Positions 27,108-36,816 are shown, counted from the stretch's first letter. The stretch is DNA of 64,000 nucleotides from an uncultured Prevotellaceae bacterium (GCA_900314655.1 OMWC01000002.1:62001-126000), one strand, 5' to 3'. Program-made: numbers and translations. The notes: generated by a model not told the origin, from the letters alone.

Positions 27108-28326
27108 ACCATGAAGTCTTTTCCTTTCCTTTCAGGGCCACTTCATTCTTGCTGGGGTCGGAGATGGTGATACCCGAGAACGTGGTGATGTCGAAAGTCA
27201 ACGGCTTATTATAAATATAGGAATAGTATTTCTCCGTGTAGTCCTTGTAAGGCACGGCCTTTTCGAGTACCGACATCACCTGCTTGAAGGAATTCGTGTT
27301 CGGGCAGAGATGCTCCAGATAGCTTCCCATGTCGAAGAAAATGGTCTGCTCGAAGCCGTCCAATTTCTGAATCTCGTCCAGCTTAGATTCGTCAAGCTTA
27401 TAGTTGCTGTTGATGTCTTTCATCATCAAGGCCAGCTGATCCATGTGGCGGCAGTCGATGGCCGACATCGTGGCATAGGGATATTCAGAACTGCTATATG
27501 AGCTGACGAATGCGTTTACCATCGACGAATAATTCGGAGTGGCGCTGGCCATATAGGTCCACGACGTAGCAAAGGGAGTGCCGGCTGCCAACATCTCGCA
27601 GGTGGATGCCACCAGATAGTTGGTCACTTCGCGAAGCTCGTAGGCCACCTCTACATTAGCCATGTAGCAATCGTCGAAATAGATGTATTGCATCTTCATT
27701 CCGGCATTCTTGATGGCATTGGCAAATGCGAGCACGTCCATGGAAAAGTCATTCCTATCCGAGAGGCTGCCGAAGAATCTGGTATGGGCATCGGTCATTT
27801 CGCCATGCAGGTAGTCGGCATAGGGAATGCGTATGTCGCCTGTAGGGCCGTCGAACGATTTGGCACGATAGGGATAGTTTGTCCAGTCGTCCTTGAAAGT
27901 CCATCCCACACCGTGGCTACCTACGATCATGGCGTAGTTCAGGCCGTAGGCATAGCCTTTCACGTCGTTGAGCAGCTGTGTAAACCCTTCTTCCGTGGTG
28001 TAATCGTGTCCGGAATAGTCTTTCAGCGTCTTTTTCTGAATCTTGCTTCCATCGTAGGTCACCTCGAAGAGAGACGAACGGCTGGCCGACTCACTCAGGA
28101 AGACCACCAGGCGGCTTGTGCCTAATCCGCCTTTCTTCGAGATACCCTTATAGATGCTGTCCAGATTGGCCGTGAAGTATTTATAGAGATTAGACGAAGA
28201 ACCCGTCCAAGGCATATAAACAAACACGGTCTGCTTGTTGATAGTGTCAAGGTCCTCGGCCTCCGAACAACCGACAACACTTATCATCGTGCAGACAATA
28301 ATCAGCAGACCAAGGATCTTTTTCAT
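27091..28326 (-). CDS. Clostripain-family (C11) cysteine protease lipoprotein
   Basis: This 411-residue lipoprotein (lipobox VVGC, Cys20) has the caspase-like fold of family C11. The catalytic His lies in IVGSHGVGW (about 139-147) and the Cys in YFDDCYMANVEVAYEL (about 218-233). Clostripain-type enzymes cleave after Arg or Lys, often after self-cleavage. Being lipid-anchored it acts at the periplasmic or surface side. It begins 6 nt after the valS stop, so it is expressed from the valS promoter, an odd pairing of an essential cytoplasmic enzyme and a surface protease. Confidence 0.88.
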   Translation of the reverse strand: MKKILGLLIIVCTMISVVGCSEAEDLDTINKQTVFVYMPWTGSSSNLYKYFTANLDSIYKGISKKGGLGTSRLVVFLSESASRSSLFEVTYDGSKIQKKTLKDYSGHDYTTEEGFTQLLNDVKGYAYGLNYAMIVGSHGVGWTFKDDWTNYPYRAKSFDGPTGDIRIPYADYLHGEMTDAHTRFFGSLSDRNDFSMDVLAFANAIKNAGMKMQYIYFDDCYMANVEVAYELREVTNYLVASTCEMLAAGTPFATSWTYMASATPNYSSMVNAFVSSYSSSEYPYATMSAIDCRHMDQLALMMKDINSNYKLDESKLDEIQKLDGFEQTIFFDMGSYLEHLCPNTNSFKQVMSVLEKAVPYKDYTEKYYSYIYNKPLTFDITTFSGITISDPSKNEVALKGKEKTSWWIATH

Positions 28327-28332
28327 ATGGCT

Positions 28333-31029
28333 TTAAAGTTTCTTTTTCAGTTCAGCAATTGATTCTTTCAGCGCGGCAATCTTCTCCTCGGAGTCGCTCT
28401 GCTTCTTTCTTTCAAGGGCAACGACGGCCTCGGGAGCGTTGGCCACGAAGCGTTCGTTCTGGAGCTTCTTCATCACGCCCATGAGGAATCCTTCGAGATG
28501 CTTCAGCTGGGCCTCCTGCTTCTCAATCTCGGCAGCCACGTCGATCATGTCGCCGAGGGGAACGGCAAACTCATCGGTGCCTACCATGAAGGCAGAGGCG
28601 TCGGCAGCCTTCTCGGCAACGACGTTGATAGCCTTCAGATTGGCCATCTTGCAGATCACGTCGGAATAGGCTTCGAAGTTGTTCTTGCCAACCATCTGCA
28701 ACTCGAGTGCGTCCTTCTGAGGGATGTTCTTGCTATTGCGCACGGCGCGAACGCCAGAGGTGATCTGCTTCACGAGCTCGATATCGGCCACAAGCTTCCG
28801 TCCTTCCTCGGTGGGAGCGTCGATATGCATGACCTTCACCATGATGCTTTCGCCTTCCTTGCGGTCGTAGATATGCTGCCAGAGCTCTTCCGTGATGAAC
28901 GGCATGAAGGGATGGAGCATTTCGAGCAGGTTCTCGAAGAATCTGAGCGTGGCATCATAGGTAAGCTGGTCGATGGGCTGCTGGTAGGCAGGCTTCACCA
29001 TCTCGAGATACCAGCTGGAGAACTCATCCCAGAAGAGGCGATAGACAGCCATCAGGGCCTCCGAAATGCGGTATTTCGAGAAGAGGTCGTTCAGTTCGGC
29101 GTTCACCTCCTGGAGCTTGGCCTCAAACCAGCTCACGGCCGTCTTGCAGGCCTCGGGTTGGGGAATGTCGGCCGTCTGCCATTGCTTCACCAGGCGGAAG
29201 GCATTCCATATCTTGTTGTTGAAGTTACGTCCCTGCTCGCAGAGGCTTTCGTCGAAGAGGATGTCGTTGCCAGCAGGAGCGGAGAGCATCATACCCATGC
29301 GCACGCCGTCGGCTCCGAACTTCTCGATGAGCTCGATGGGGTCGGGCGAATTGCCGAGACTCTTCGACATCTTGCGGCCGAGCTTGTCGCGCACGATACC
29401 TGTGAAATAGACATTCTTGAAAGGCATCTTGCCTACAAACTCATAGCCGGCCATAATCATGCGCGACACCCAGAAGAAGATGATGTCGGGACCGGTCACC
29501 AAGTCGTTGGTGGGATAATAGTAGTTCAGTTCCTCGTTGCCGGGGTTGTTGATGCCGTCGAAGAGCGAGATAGGCCAAAGCCATGAGGAGAACCACGTGT
29601 CGAGCGCATCCTCTTCCTGGCGCAGGTCAGCATCCGTCACCGAGGGGTCTTTCTGCTGAGCCAGCTCCAACGCCTTCTCGCGGGTCTCGGCCACCACGAA
29701 GTCGCCTGCTTCATTATAGTAATAGGCCGGGATGCGGTGGCCCCACCAAAGCTGGCGCGAGATACACCAGTCCTGAATGTTCTCCAGCCAGTTCTTGTAG
29801 GTGTTCACGTATTTCTGGGGATAGAATTTCAGCTCGCCGTTGAGCACGGGAGGCAGGGCGATATCGGCAAAATGCTGCATCTTCAGGAACCACTGGAGCG
29901 AGAGTCGGGGCTCGATGGCCGTGTCGGGATTGCGCTCTGAGTAGCCCACTTTGTTGACATAGTCCTCAATTCTCTCCATCAGGCCGGCTTCCTGCAAATC
30001 TTTGGCAATCTGCTTGCGGCAGTCCATGCGGTCCATACCCACGTAGATGGGGCTCTGCTCCGAGATCGTGCCGTCGGCATTGAAGATGTCGATGGTCTCC
30101 AAGTTGTGGGTCTTGCCCAGCATATAGTCGTTCGTGTCGTGAGCAGGAGTGACCTTCAGACATCCGGTACCGAACTCGATGTCCACATAGCGGTCCTCAA
30201 TCACGGGAATCACACGGCCCACCAGCGGAACGATGACCTTGCGGCCCTTGAGCCACTGGTTCTTCGGGTCCTTGGGGTTGATACACATGGCCGTGTCGCC
30301 CATGATGGTCTCAGGGCGCGTGGTGGCCACCACGGCGTAGAAGCCCTTCTCATCGCGGTGGATGATGTTGCCCTGGTTTTCTAGTTCTTCTAGATTATCT
30401 AGTTCAACTAGGCCATCTACGTAGTATTTCAGGTGGAACAGATGGCTTTGCTCTTCCTTGTAGATCACCTCTTCGGTAGAAAGGGCGGTCAGCGCTTTCG
30501 GGTCCCAGTTCACCATGCGGAGGCCGCGATAGATCAGTCCTTTGTTGTAGAGGTCAACGAAGACCTTGATGACGCTCTCCGAGCGCTTCTCGTCCATCGT
30601 GAAGGCGGTGCGGTCCCAGTCGCACGAGGCACCCAGCCGGCGCAGCTGCTTCAGGATGATGCCGCCATGCTCGTGAGTCCAGTCCCAGGCGTGCTCCAGG
30701 AACTGTTCGCGGGTCAGGTCGTGCTTCTTGATGCCTTCAGCAGCCAGCTTCTTCACGACCTTTGCCTCCGTAGCAATCGAAGCATGATCGGTGCCGGGCA
30801 CCCAGCAGGCGTTCTTGCCTTCCATGCGTGCACGGCGCACGAGAATATCCTGAATCGTATTGTTCAGCATGTGGCCCATGTGAAGCACACCCGTCACGTT
30901 GGGGGGAGGAATGACGATCGTGTAGGGTTCACGTCCATCGGGTTTCGAACTGAACAGTTTGTTGTCCAACCAATACTGGTACCATTTTGACTCCACGGCA
31001 TGTGGATCATACTTTGATGCTAATTCCAT
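28333..31029 (-). CDS. valS: Valyl-tRNA synthetase
   Basis: This 898-residue class I enzyme charges tRNA-Val. The HIGH motif appears as [16 protein letters not shown] (about 38-53) and the KMSKS motif as [16 protein letters not shown]. The editing domain lies between them (with [12 protein letters not shown]), the anticodon-binding domain follows, and a C-terminal coiled coil (about 835-898) ends in [15 protein letters not shown]. The ATG at 31029 ([17 protein letters not shown]) is the normal start and has a consensus promoter 47 nt upstream. Confidence 0.98.
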   Translation of the reverse strand: MELASKYDPHAVESKWYQYWLDNKLFSSKPDGREPYTIVIPPPNVTGVLHMGHMLNNTIQDILVRRARMEGKNACWVPGTDHASIATEAKVVKKLAAEGIKKHDLTREQFLEHAWDWTHEHGGIILKQLRRLGASCDWDRTAFTMDEKRSESVIKVFVDLYNKGLIYRGLRMVNWDPKALTALSTEEVIYKEEQSHLFHLKYYVDGLVELDNLEELENQGNIIHRDEKGFYAVVATTRPETIMGDTAMCINPKDPKNQWLKGRKVIVPLVGRVIPVIEDRYVDIEFGTGCLKVTPAHDTNDYMLGKTHNLETIDIFNADGTISEQSPIYVGMDRMDCRKQIAKDLQEAGLMERIEDYVNKVGYSERNPDTAIEPRLSLQWFLKMQHFADIALPPVLNGELKFYPQKYVNTYKNWLENIQDWCISRQLWWGHRIPAYYYNEAGDFVVAETREKALELAQQKDPSVTDADLRQEEDALDTWFSSWLWPISLFDGINNPGNEELNYYYPTNDLVTGPDIIFFWVSRMIMAGYEFVGKMPFKNVYFTGIVRDKLGRKMSKSLGNSPDPIELIEKFGADGVRMGMMLSAPAGNDILFDESLCEQGRNFNNKIWNAFRLVKQWQTADIPQPEACKTAVSWFEAKLQEVNAELNDLFSKYRISEALMAVYRLFWDEFSSWYLEMVKPAYQQPIDQLTYDATLRFFENLLEMLHPFMPFITEELWQHIYDRKEGESIMVKVMHIDAPTEEGRKLVADIELVKQITSGVRAVRNSKNIPQKDALELQMVGKNNFEAYSDVICKMANLKAINVVAEKAADASAFMVGTDEFAVPLGDMIDVAAEIEKQEAQLKHLEGFLMGVMKKLQNERFVANAPEAVVALERKKQSDSEEKIAALKESIAELKKKL

Positions 31030-31076
31030 TATCTTTGTCTTGTTGTTTGATTGCGTACTTTATTTTAAAAACGCTG

Positions 31077-31107
31077 CAAAGGTACGAATAAAATATGAGA
31101 GCGCAAA
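31077..31107 (-). promoter_or_regulatory. valS promoter (-33 TTTG, -7 TACCTTTG)
   Basis: On the minus strand TTTG (31107-31104), 19 nt, TACCTTTG (31084-31077). It leaves a leader of about 40 nt before valS. Confidence 0.8.
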
Positions 31108-31175
31108 ATTTCGGCTTCCATATCCCGCAAAAATCTGTTAACAAAATATCCTCCGACCGTTAAAAATCGCAAACC

Positions 31176-31241
31176 ATATTATTCCGCTGCAGAAACTATA
31201 TTTTTCCGTTGTAGAAGTGATATTTTTGCGATGCAACAGAT
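31176..31241. repeat. 22-nt tandem repeat, three units, ATATTNTTCCGNTG type
   Basis: Units at 31176-31197, 31198-31219 and 31220-31241 each begin ATATT and share a TTCCG(C/T)TG(C/T)AGAA-like middle; the third has decayed. The register is exactly 22 nt. The sequence is unrelated to the other arrays. The gap from 31108 to 31468 holds this array, then the concentric inverted repeat, and no gene that I can support. Confidence 0.75.
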
Positions 31242-31263
31242 TTGTTTGTTCGAGGTTCAGGAT

Positions 31264-31418
31264 TGTTACGGTGTTACGGTGTTACAGTTCTCGAAAGAGT
31301 CATTCCTATACAATATTAACATCTATATTTATATATATTATAATATATATAAATATAGATCTATTTTCTGACTTAACCTCAATCGTTTTTGGAACTGTAA
31401 CACTGTAACACTGTATCA
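31264..31418. repeat. Concentric inverted repeat with 8-nt repeated arms and a 40-bp palindrome
   Basis: The left arm (31264-31290) contains three 8-nt repeats, TGTTAC(G/A)G. The right arm (31392-31418) contains three copies of CTGTA(A/T)CA. The arms are inverted copies, 24 of 27 positions matching. Exactly at their common centre is a perfect 40-bp AT-only-but-ends palindrome (31321-31360, beginning ATCTATATTTATATAT). The 30-nt stretches between are not complementary. The element lies between the radical SAM gene and the valS promoter. It could be a MITE-like element, a cruciform site or a structured RNA; nothing in it codes for protein. Confidence 0.85.
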
Positions 31419-31468
31419 CACTTCGAAATCTATATGATTACCGTATCATGCTACTACAAAATATGATT

Positions 31469-31490
31469 GGCGATGGCCTAATCCATCGCC
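31469..31490 (-). terminator. Hairpin over the stop codon of the radical SAM gene
   Basis: GGCGATGG (31469-31476) pairs perfectly with CCATCGCC (31483-31490) around a 6-nt loop that holds the stop codon. It is followed on the minus strand by an A/T-rich stretch but no clean T-tract, so it is a weak terminator or 3'-end stabiliser. Confidence 0.4.
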
Positions 31491-32350
31491 TCCAGCAGAT
31501 GCACGAACTGATAGTTTTTCAGTCCCCAGCGAGGAGCAATCAACAGCTCGGGAGGGCTCTGCGACACGAAGCGCTCCAGCACTAAGTCCTTGCGTAGCAA
31601 TGAGATATAGTCGGCTATCAGGTGCAGGTATTCCTCCACGGTGTAGAGCGGAAATGGATGTTGCAGGTATTCTTCGGCCAGGCGCGTGCCCTTGATGATC
31701 TGCATCTGATGGATTTTCAGGATGTTCAACGGGAGGCTGCTGATGATGGGAGCCTGGCGCAGACTCTCCTCGCGATCCTCTCCGGGCAGCCCCAAAATGA
31801 TGTGTCCGCCCGTCAAAATGCCTCGTTCGGCGGTCATTTCCACGGCTTTTCGGCTACATTCGAAGGTGTGGCCGCGGTTAATCCGCCGCAAAGTGTCGTC
31901 GTTGGCGCTCTCGATGCCGTATTCCACGATGAGGAAAGTCTGGCGCGACAACTTCTCCAGATAGTCGAGTAGGGGAGCGGAAATGCAGTCGGGACGGGTA
32001 CCGATAACGAGCCCCACGACGTCTTCTTCCGCTAAGGCTTCCTCATACATTCTCTGCAATGAATCAAGACTTCCGTACGTATTCGTAAAGGCTTGGAAAT
32101 ATGCGAGATATTTCATATTGCTATACTTACGGTTGAAGAACCTTTTTCCCTCTCTCAACTGCTCTTGAATCGACTTCCGGCGGTCACAATAAGAGGGGTT
32201 GAACGTGCGGTTGTCGCAGAAGGTGCAACCACCCGTCGAGATCCGTCCGTCGCGGTTAGGACAGGTGAATCCCGCATCGATGGAAATCTTCTGTACCCGG
32301 AAGTCGGGAAAGCGTTTCCTCAGCCAAGTGCCGAAATCGTTGTATTGCAT
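31478..32350 (-). CDS. Radical SAM protein, TIGR01212/YhcC family
   Basis: This 290-residue enzyme binds a 4Fe-4S cluster through an unusual CX11CX2C motif (Cys30, Cys42, Cys45, in CPNRDG...GGCTFC). Generic radical SAM enzymes use CX3CX2C. Other conserved parts are AYFQAFTNTYGSLD, IGTRPDCI, VEYGIESANDDTL and HIILGLPGEDRE. The reaction catalysed by this family is not known to me; a role in RNA or protein modification is often guessed. Its promoter overlaps that of the divergent DPP IV gene. Confidence 0.9.
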   Translation of the reverse strand: MQYNDFGTWLRKRFPDFRVQKISIDAGFTCPNRDGRISTGGCTFCDNRTFNPSYCDRRKSIQEQLREGKRFFNRKYSNMKYLAYFQAFTNTYGSLDSLQRMYEEALAEEDVVGLVIGTRPDCISAPLLDYLEKLSRQTFLIVEYGIESANDDTLRRINRGHTFECSRKAVEMTAERGILTGGHIILGLPGEDREESLRQAPIISSLPLNILKIHQMQIIKGTRLAEEYLQHPFPLYTVEEYLHLIADYISLLRKDLVLERFVSQSPPELLIAPRWGLKNYQFVHLLEAMD

Positions 32351-32373
32351 TAAACCTTTTTATATCAAATGGC

Positions 32374-32404
32374 TTGCAAAGTTATCAAATATTTTGTAAT
32401 TTTG
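32374..32404 (+). promoter_or_regulatory. DPP IV promoter (-33 TTG, -7 TAATTTTG)
   Basis: TTG (32374-32376), 20 nt, TAATTTTG (32397-32404). The ATG is only 8 nt downstream, giving a predicted leader of about 2 nt. Confidence 0.75.
32377..32384 (-). promoter_or_regulatory. -7 element of the radical SAM gene
   Basis: TAACTTTG on the minus strand matches TAnnTTTG, 26 nt before the start codon. It lies inside the -33/-7 spacer of the divergent DPP IV promoter, so the two promoters cannot be bound at once. Confidence 0.6.
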
Positions 32405-32412
32405 CACCCATT

Positions 32413-34566
32413 ATGAAGAAATTTCTATTAATCGTAAGCATTTTGATGACGGCAGGACTGATTGCCGAAGCGCAGTCTGGACTGAGCATTAAGGACATAA
32501 CAGACGGCAAATATGCGGCCGAAACCTTGAGTGAAGTGACGATGCTGGCCGGGGGCGAGACCTATGCGGTGCTCACCAACGAGGGCAAGCAGGTGGTGGA
32601 ATACTCCCTGAAGACCGGCAAGCAGACACGCGTGCTCTTCGACGTGAGCCAGTCGTTGCGCGGCAAGGTGGACAAAATCAGCGGCTACGAAATGAGCCCC
32701 GACGGAAGCAGGATGCTCGTGTGGAACAAGGTGAAGCGCATCTACCGGCGTTCGTTCACGGCCGATTACTACATCTACAACATCCAGTCGCGCGTGCTGG
32801 AACCGCTGAGCGACTTCGGCCCCCAGCAATCGCCCGTGTGGAGTCCTGACAGCCGCAATATCGCCTTCGTGCGCGACAACAACATCTTCCTCGTCCGTCT
32901 GCTCTACGACAACGCCGAGACGCAGGTGACCAAGGACGGCAAGCGCAACGAAATCATCAACGGCGTGCCCGACTGGGTGAACGAAGAGGAGTTCGGATTC
33001 AACACGGCCCTCACTTTCACCAGCGACGGACAGATGATCTGCTGGATTCGCTACGACGAGTCGAAGGTGGAAAACTACCGGCTCAACGACTACGAATACA
33101 AATATCCCGTGGCTGGCGCGCGTAACTCCGACGTCAGCGTGAGAAGCTACGACATGCAGAGCAAGCAGACGCGTACGCTCCAGGTGCCCGTTCCCAAGGA
33201 GGGCTATATCCCGCGCCTGAAGATGGCCCGCGAGGCCGACCACGTGGTGGTTTACACGATGAACCGCCATCAGGACGAGCTCTGCCTCTACGACGCCAAT
33301 ACCCGCTCCACGGTTTGCAACCTGCTCATCAAGGAGAAGGTGGACAGCTACGTGAAGGAGGAGGCCATGGAGAACATCCGCGTGGACAGCACCTACATTC
33401 TCGTGCCCAGCGACCGCTCCGGCTCCATGCAGCTCTATCTCTACCAGACGGACGGCATGCAGCTCGGACAGCTCACCAGCATCCCGGGCGAGGTGACCGA
33501 CGTGTACGGCTACGACGAGAAGAGCGGAACGGTCTATTATCAGGCCGCCGGCAAGAACCCCATGAACCGCGAGGTATATGCCACCGACCGCAAGGGCAGG
33601 ACCAACTGCCTGACGGAGCGTGAAGGCTGGAATTCGGCCATCTTCAGTAGCGACTTCAGCCACTTCATCCTGACGTGGAGCGATGCCAATACGCCTTACC
33701 AATACAGCATCTGTAATAATAAAGGTAAGGAGCTGGTAAGGCTGAAAGACAACGATGAGCTGAGCAAGAAGACGGCCGCCCTGGGCGTGCCGCAGAAGGA
33801 ATTCTTCAAGTTCAACACCTCGGAGGGCGTAGAGCTTAACGGCGTGATGATCCGCCCGAAGAACTTCGACTCGTCCAAGAAATACCCCGTCGTGATGTGG
33901 CAGTATAGCGGCCCGGGTTCCCAGCAGGTGGTCAACTCCTGGCGAATCGGCTCGATGGGCAACGGCGCCATGTTCGACAACTATCTTGCCCAGGAAGGCT
34001 TTATCGTGGTCTGCGTGGACGGACGTGGAACGGGAGGTCGTGGAGCCGCCTTCGAGAAGGCTATCTATCGGAAGATGGGCCGCTTGGAGAGCAAGGACCA
34101 GGTGGAGACTGCAATCTATCTGGGCACGTTGCCCTACGTTGACAAAGAGCGCATCGGAATCTGGGGATGGAGCTTCGGCGGATTCAACACCCTGATGTCG
34201 ATGAGCGAGGGTAGGGAAGTGTTCCGTGCCGGTGTGGCCGTAGCCCCCGTGACCGACTGGCGCTTCTACGATACCGTCTATACGGAGCGCTACATGCAGA
34301 CTCCTCAGGAGAACGGCATGGGCTATGACGACAATCCCATCAAGCGTGTGGAGAAGCTGCATGGCGACCTGCTGATCTGTCACGGAACGGCCGACGATAA
34401 TGTTCACCCCGTGAACACATTCGATTACGCCGAGGCGTTGGTTCAGGCCGACAAGGACTTCTCGGAGCGTCTCTATCGCAATCGCAACCATAGCATCTAC
34501 GGCGGAAACACGCGCAACCACCTGCTTCGCCAGATAGCGCAGCATTTCATCAAGAATTTGAAATAA
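32413..34566 (+). CDS. Dipeptidyl peptidase IV (S9B family)
   Basis: This 717-residue periplasmic peptidase releases Xaa-Pro or Xaa-Ala dipeptides from peptide N-termini. A signal peptide (cleavage near AEAQ, about 19) is followed by an eight-bladed propeller (about 40-470). The Glu motif that binds the peptide amino end is visible as DWVNEEEFGF. The alpha/beta-hydrolase domain carries Ser587 (GWSFGG), Asp661/662 (TADDNVH) and His693 (RNHSIYGG). I start at ATG 32413, supported by the signal peptide and promoter. iorA begins 21 nt downstream with no promoter seen, so peptide hydrolysis and keto-acid oxidation may be co-expressed. A very long antisense frame here is an artefact. Confidence 0.95.
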   Translation: MKKFLLIVSILMTAGLIAEAQSGLSIKDITDGKYAAETLSEVTMLAGGETYAVLTNEGKQVVEYSLKTGKQTRVLFDVSQSLRGKVDKISGYEMSPDGSRMLVWNKVKRIYRRSFTADYYIYNIQSRVLEPLSDFGPQQSPVWSPDSRNIAFVRDNNIFLVRLLYDNAETQVTKDGKRNEIINGVPDWVNEEEFGFNTALTFTSDGQMICWIRYDESKVENYRLNDYEYKYPVAGARNSDVSVRSYDMQSKQTRTLQVPVPKEGYIPRLKMAREADHVVVYTMNRHQDELCLYDANTRSTVCNLLIKEKVDSYVKEEAMENIRVDSTYILVPSDRSGSMQLYLYQTDGMQLGQLTSIPGEVTDVYGYDEKSGTVYYQAAGKNPMNREVYATDRKGRTNCLTEREGWNSAIFSSDFSHFILTWSDANTPYQYSICNNKGKELVRLKDNDELSKKTAALGVPQKEFFKFNTSEGVELNGVMIRPKNFDSSKKYPVVMWQYSGPGSQQVVNSWRIGSMGNGAMFDNYLAQEGFIVVCVDGRGTGGRGAAFEKAIYRKMGRLESKDQVETAIYLGTLPYVDKERIGIWGWSFGGFNTLMSMSEGREVFRAGVAVAPVTDWRFYDTVYTERYMQTPQENGMGYDDNPIKRVEKLHGDLLICHGTADDNVHPVNTFDYAEALVQADKDFSERLYRNRNHSIYGGNTRNHLLRQIAQHFIKNLK

Positions 34567-34587
34567 AACATTATAAATCACAACATT

Positions 34588-36207
34588 ATGAAAAGATTAC
34601 TTTTGGGCGACGAGGCTATTGCTCAAGGAGCACTCGATGCGGGATTAAGTGGAGTTTACGCTTATCCCGGCACGCCCTCAACTGAAATCACCGAATTTAT
34701 CCAGGAATCTCCGCTGGCCAAGGAGCGCAACGTGCACAGCCGTTGGTCTACCAATGAGAAAACAGCTATGGAGGCTGCTCTTGGTATGTCATTCATGGGC
34801 AAGCGGGCCATGGTGTGTATGAAGCACGTAGGACTCAATGTCTGCGCCGACCCATTTGTCAATTCGGGCATGACCGGAACCAATGGCGGCGTGGTGGTGC
34901 TCGTGGCCGACGACCCCTCGATGCATTCCTCTCAGGACGAGCAGGACAGCCGTTTCTACGGCAAGTTTGCTATGATTCCCACGCTCGAGCCCAGCAATCA
35001 GCAGGAGGCTTACGACATGATGGCCTTCGCCTTCGACTATTCCGAGCAGATCCATCTGCCGGTGCTGATGCGTGTCACGACCCGCATGGCTCATAGTCGT
35101 GCCGTAGTGGAGGTGGCCGAATCGCCGCGCCAGGAGAACGAGCTGAACTATAATGCCAAGGCCAGCGACTGGGTGTTGCTGCCCGCCTTTGCCCGTAAGC
35201 GCAACGTGGTGGTGACCGGCCAGCAGAAGGATTTGGAAGAGAAAGCCGAGACTTCTCCCTATAATAAGTATCAGGACGGAACCGACAAGAGCCTGGGCAT
35301 TATCGCCAGCGGTATCGGCTACAACTACGTGATGGAGTGCTTCAAGGACGGTTGCCCCTATCCCGTGCTGAAGATTTCGCAATATCCGCTCCCCAAGAAA
35401 CTCGTGCGCAAGATGCTGGCCGAGTGTGAAAAGGTGCTCATCGTGGAAGAAGGACAGCCCTTCATCGAGGATATGGTGAGAGGAGTAGGGGAGGCCAAGA
35501 ACGTGATGGGCCGCCTCACGGGAGAACTTCCACGCACGGGCGAGCTGAATCCCGACTTCCTGAAGAAAGCCCTCGGCATTCCTTCCGACGAGAATTTCGC
35601 CCCTTGCGAGGATGTGACCCCACGTCCACCGGCACTCTGTCAGGGATGCGGCCACCGCGATGTATATACGGCATTGAACAAGGTGCTTGAGGATTATCCC
35701 AACGCACGTGTGTTTGGCGATATCGGCTGCTATACACTTGGATTCCTGCCTCCCTACCGGGCTATTCACTCTTGTGTGGACATGGGTGCTTCCATCACGA
35801 TGGCCAAGGGTGCCGCCGATGCAGGCCAGTGGCCCGCCGTTGCCATTATCGGCGACTCCACGTTTACCCATAGCGGTATGACGGGTCTGCTGGATGCCAT
35901 CAACGAGAATGCTAACATCACCGTCATCATCAGCGACAACCTGACGACCGGCATGACCGGCGGACAAGACTCTGCCGGAACGAATAAGTTTGAAGCCATC
36001 GTACGCGGTCTGGGACTCGACAATGAGCATCTGAAAGTGGTGGTTCCCCTGCCCAAGAACATACCCGAGATTACCCAGATTATCCGTGACGAAATCGAGT
36101 ATAAGGGCGTCAGCGTGATCATTCCGCGCAGAGAGTGCATGCAGACCCTGCAACGCCACCTCAAGCAGAAAAAGGCAGCCGAGAAAGCCGCCCAGGAAAA
36201 CAAATAA
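34588..36207 (+). CDS. iorA: Indolepyruvate:ferredoxin oxidoreductase, alpha subunit
   Basis: This 539-residue thiamine-diphosphate enzyme oxidatively decarboxylates aryl pyruvates to aryl-acetyl-CoA and reduces ferredoxin. The N-terminal pyrimidine-binding part has AYPGTPSTEITEF and MKHVGLNVCADPFVNSG. The diphosphate-binding part has PALCQGCGHRDVY, FGDIGCYTLG and IGDSTFTHSGMTGLLDAINEN. Archaeal IorA ends in a domain with two 4Fe-4S clusters; here the chain stops at a Lys/Ala tail after CMQTLQRH and that domain is missing. It is followed by iorB (15-nt gap) and an aminotransferase. Confidence 0.92.
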   Translation: MKRLLLGDEAIAQGALDAGLSGVYAYPGTPSTEITEFIQESPLAKERNVHSRWSTNEKTAMEAALGMSFMGKRAMVCMKHVGLNVCADPFVNSGMTGTNGGVVVLVADDPSMHSSQDEQDSRFYGKFAMIPTLEPSNQQEAYDMMAFAFDYSEQIHLPVLMRVTTRMAHSRAVVEVAESPRQENELNYNAKASDWVLLPAFARKRNVVVTGQQKDLEEKAETSPYNKYQDGTDKSLGIIASGIGYNYVMECFKDGCPYPVLKISQYPLPKKLVRKMLAECEKVLIVEEGQPFIEDMVRGVGEAKNVMGRLTGELPRTGELNPDFLKKALGIPSDENFAPCEDVTPRPPALCQGCGHRDVYTALNKVLEDYPNARVFGDIGCYTLGFLPPYRAIHSCVDMGASITMAKGAADAGQWPAVAIIGDSTFTHSGMTGLLDAINENANITVIISDNLTTGMTGGQDSAGTNKFEAIVRGLGLDNEHLKVVVPLPKNIPEITQIIRDEIEYKGVSVIIPRRECMQTLQRHLKQKKAAEKAAQENK

Positions 36208-36222
36208 ATAAAGGTAAGAAAG

Positions 36223-36795
36223 ATGAAAACAGACATCATACTTTGCGGCGTGGGCGGACAAGGCATCCTCTCTATCGCCACCATCATCGGCGAAGCCGCC
36301 ATGAAGGAAAATCTCTATATCAAGCAGGCCGAAGTGCATGGAATGAGCCAGCGCGGAGGCGACGTCCAGTCGAATCTCCGCATCTCTTCAGAGCCTATCC
36401 ATAGCGACCTGATCGCCCTGGGCGGTGCCGACGTGATTATCTCGATGGAGCCCATGGAGGCTCTGCGCTATCTGCCTTTCCTGAGTAAGGAGGGATGGAT
36501 CATCACTTCGAGCGCTCCTTTCGTCAATATCCCAAATTATCCTGATATGGAGAAACTTATGGCCGACTACGACAAGCTCCAGAACGTCATCATGATTGAT
36601 ATTGAGCAGCTGGCAAAGGATAATGGCGTTCCTCGTTCGGCCAACGTGATTCTGCTGGGAGCAGCCCAGAAAGCCCTCGGCATAGAATACGACAAGCTGG
36701 AAGCAGCCGTCAGCCGTGTGTTCGCGCGGAAAGGGGAGAAGATCGTGGAACAAAACATCAAAGCCCTGGCCCTTGGCCGTGAACTCCAGAAATAA
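36223..36795 (+). CDS. iorB: Indolepyruvate:ferredoxin oxidoreductase, beta subunit
   Basis: This 190-residue protein is the gamma-domain partner of IorA, with the glycine-rich opening DIILCGVGGQGILSIATIIGEAA (4-26), QAEVHGMSQRGGDVQSNLRIS (about 37-57) and GGADVIISMEPMEALRYLPFL. It binds CoA and completes the active site. It sits 15 nt after iorA and 21 nt before the aminotransferase, in an evident operon. Confidence 0.92.
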   Translation: MKTDIILCGVGGQGILSIATIIGEAAMKENLYIKQAEVHGMSQRGGDVQSNLRISSEPIHSDLIALGGADVIISMEPMEALRYLPFLSKEGWIITSSAPFVNIPNYPDMEKLMADYDKLQNVIMIDIEQLAKDNGVPRSANVILLGAAQKALGIEYDKLEAAVSRVFARKGEKIVEQNIKALALGRELQK

Positions 36796-36816
36796 ACCGT
36801 TAAGCCCTGATTGTAA

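Noticed and set aside
31217..31408. 63-codon frame across the inverted-repeat element
   Set aside because: It is Ile/Tyr-rich because it reads the AT palindrome; no start context or homology that I recognise.
32428..34581. 717-codon open frame on the minus strand covering the whole DPP IV gene
   Set aside because: Rich in His, Val, Ala and Leu with no domain; it mirrors the codon bias of DPP IV, which has a signal peptide, promoter and full catalytic triad.
34789..36339. 516-codon minus-strand frame over iorA
   Set aside because: Antisense shadow of a clear thiamine-diphosphate enzyme; low complexity, no start context or family motif.
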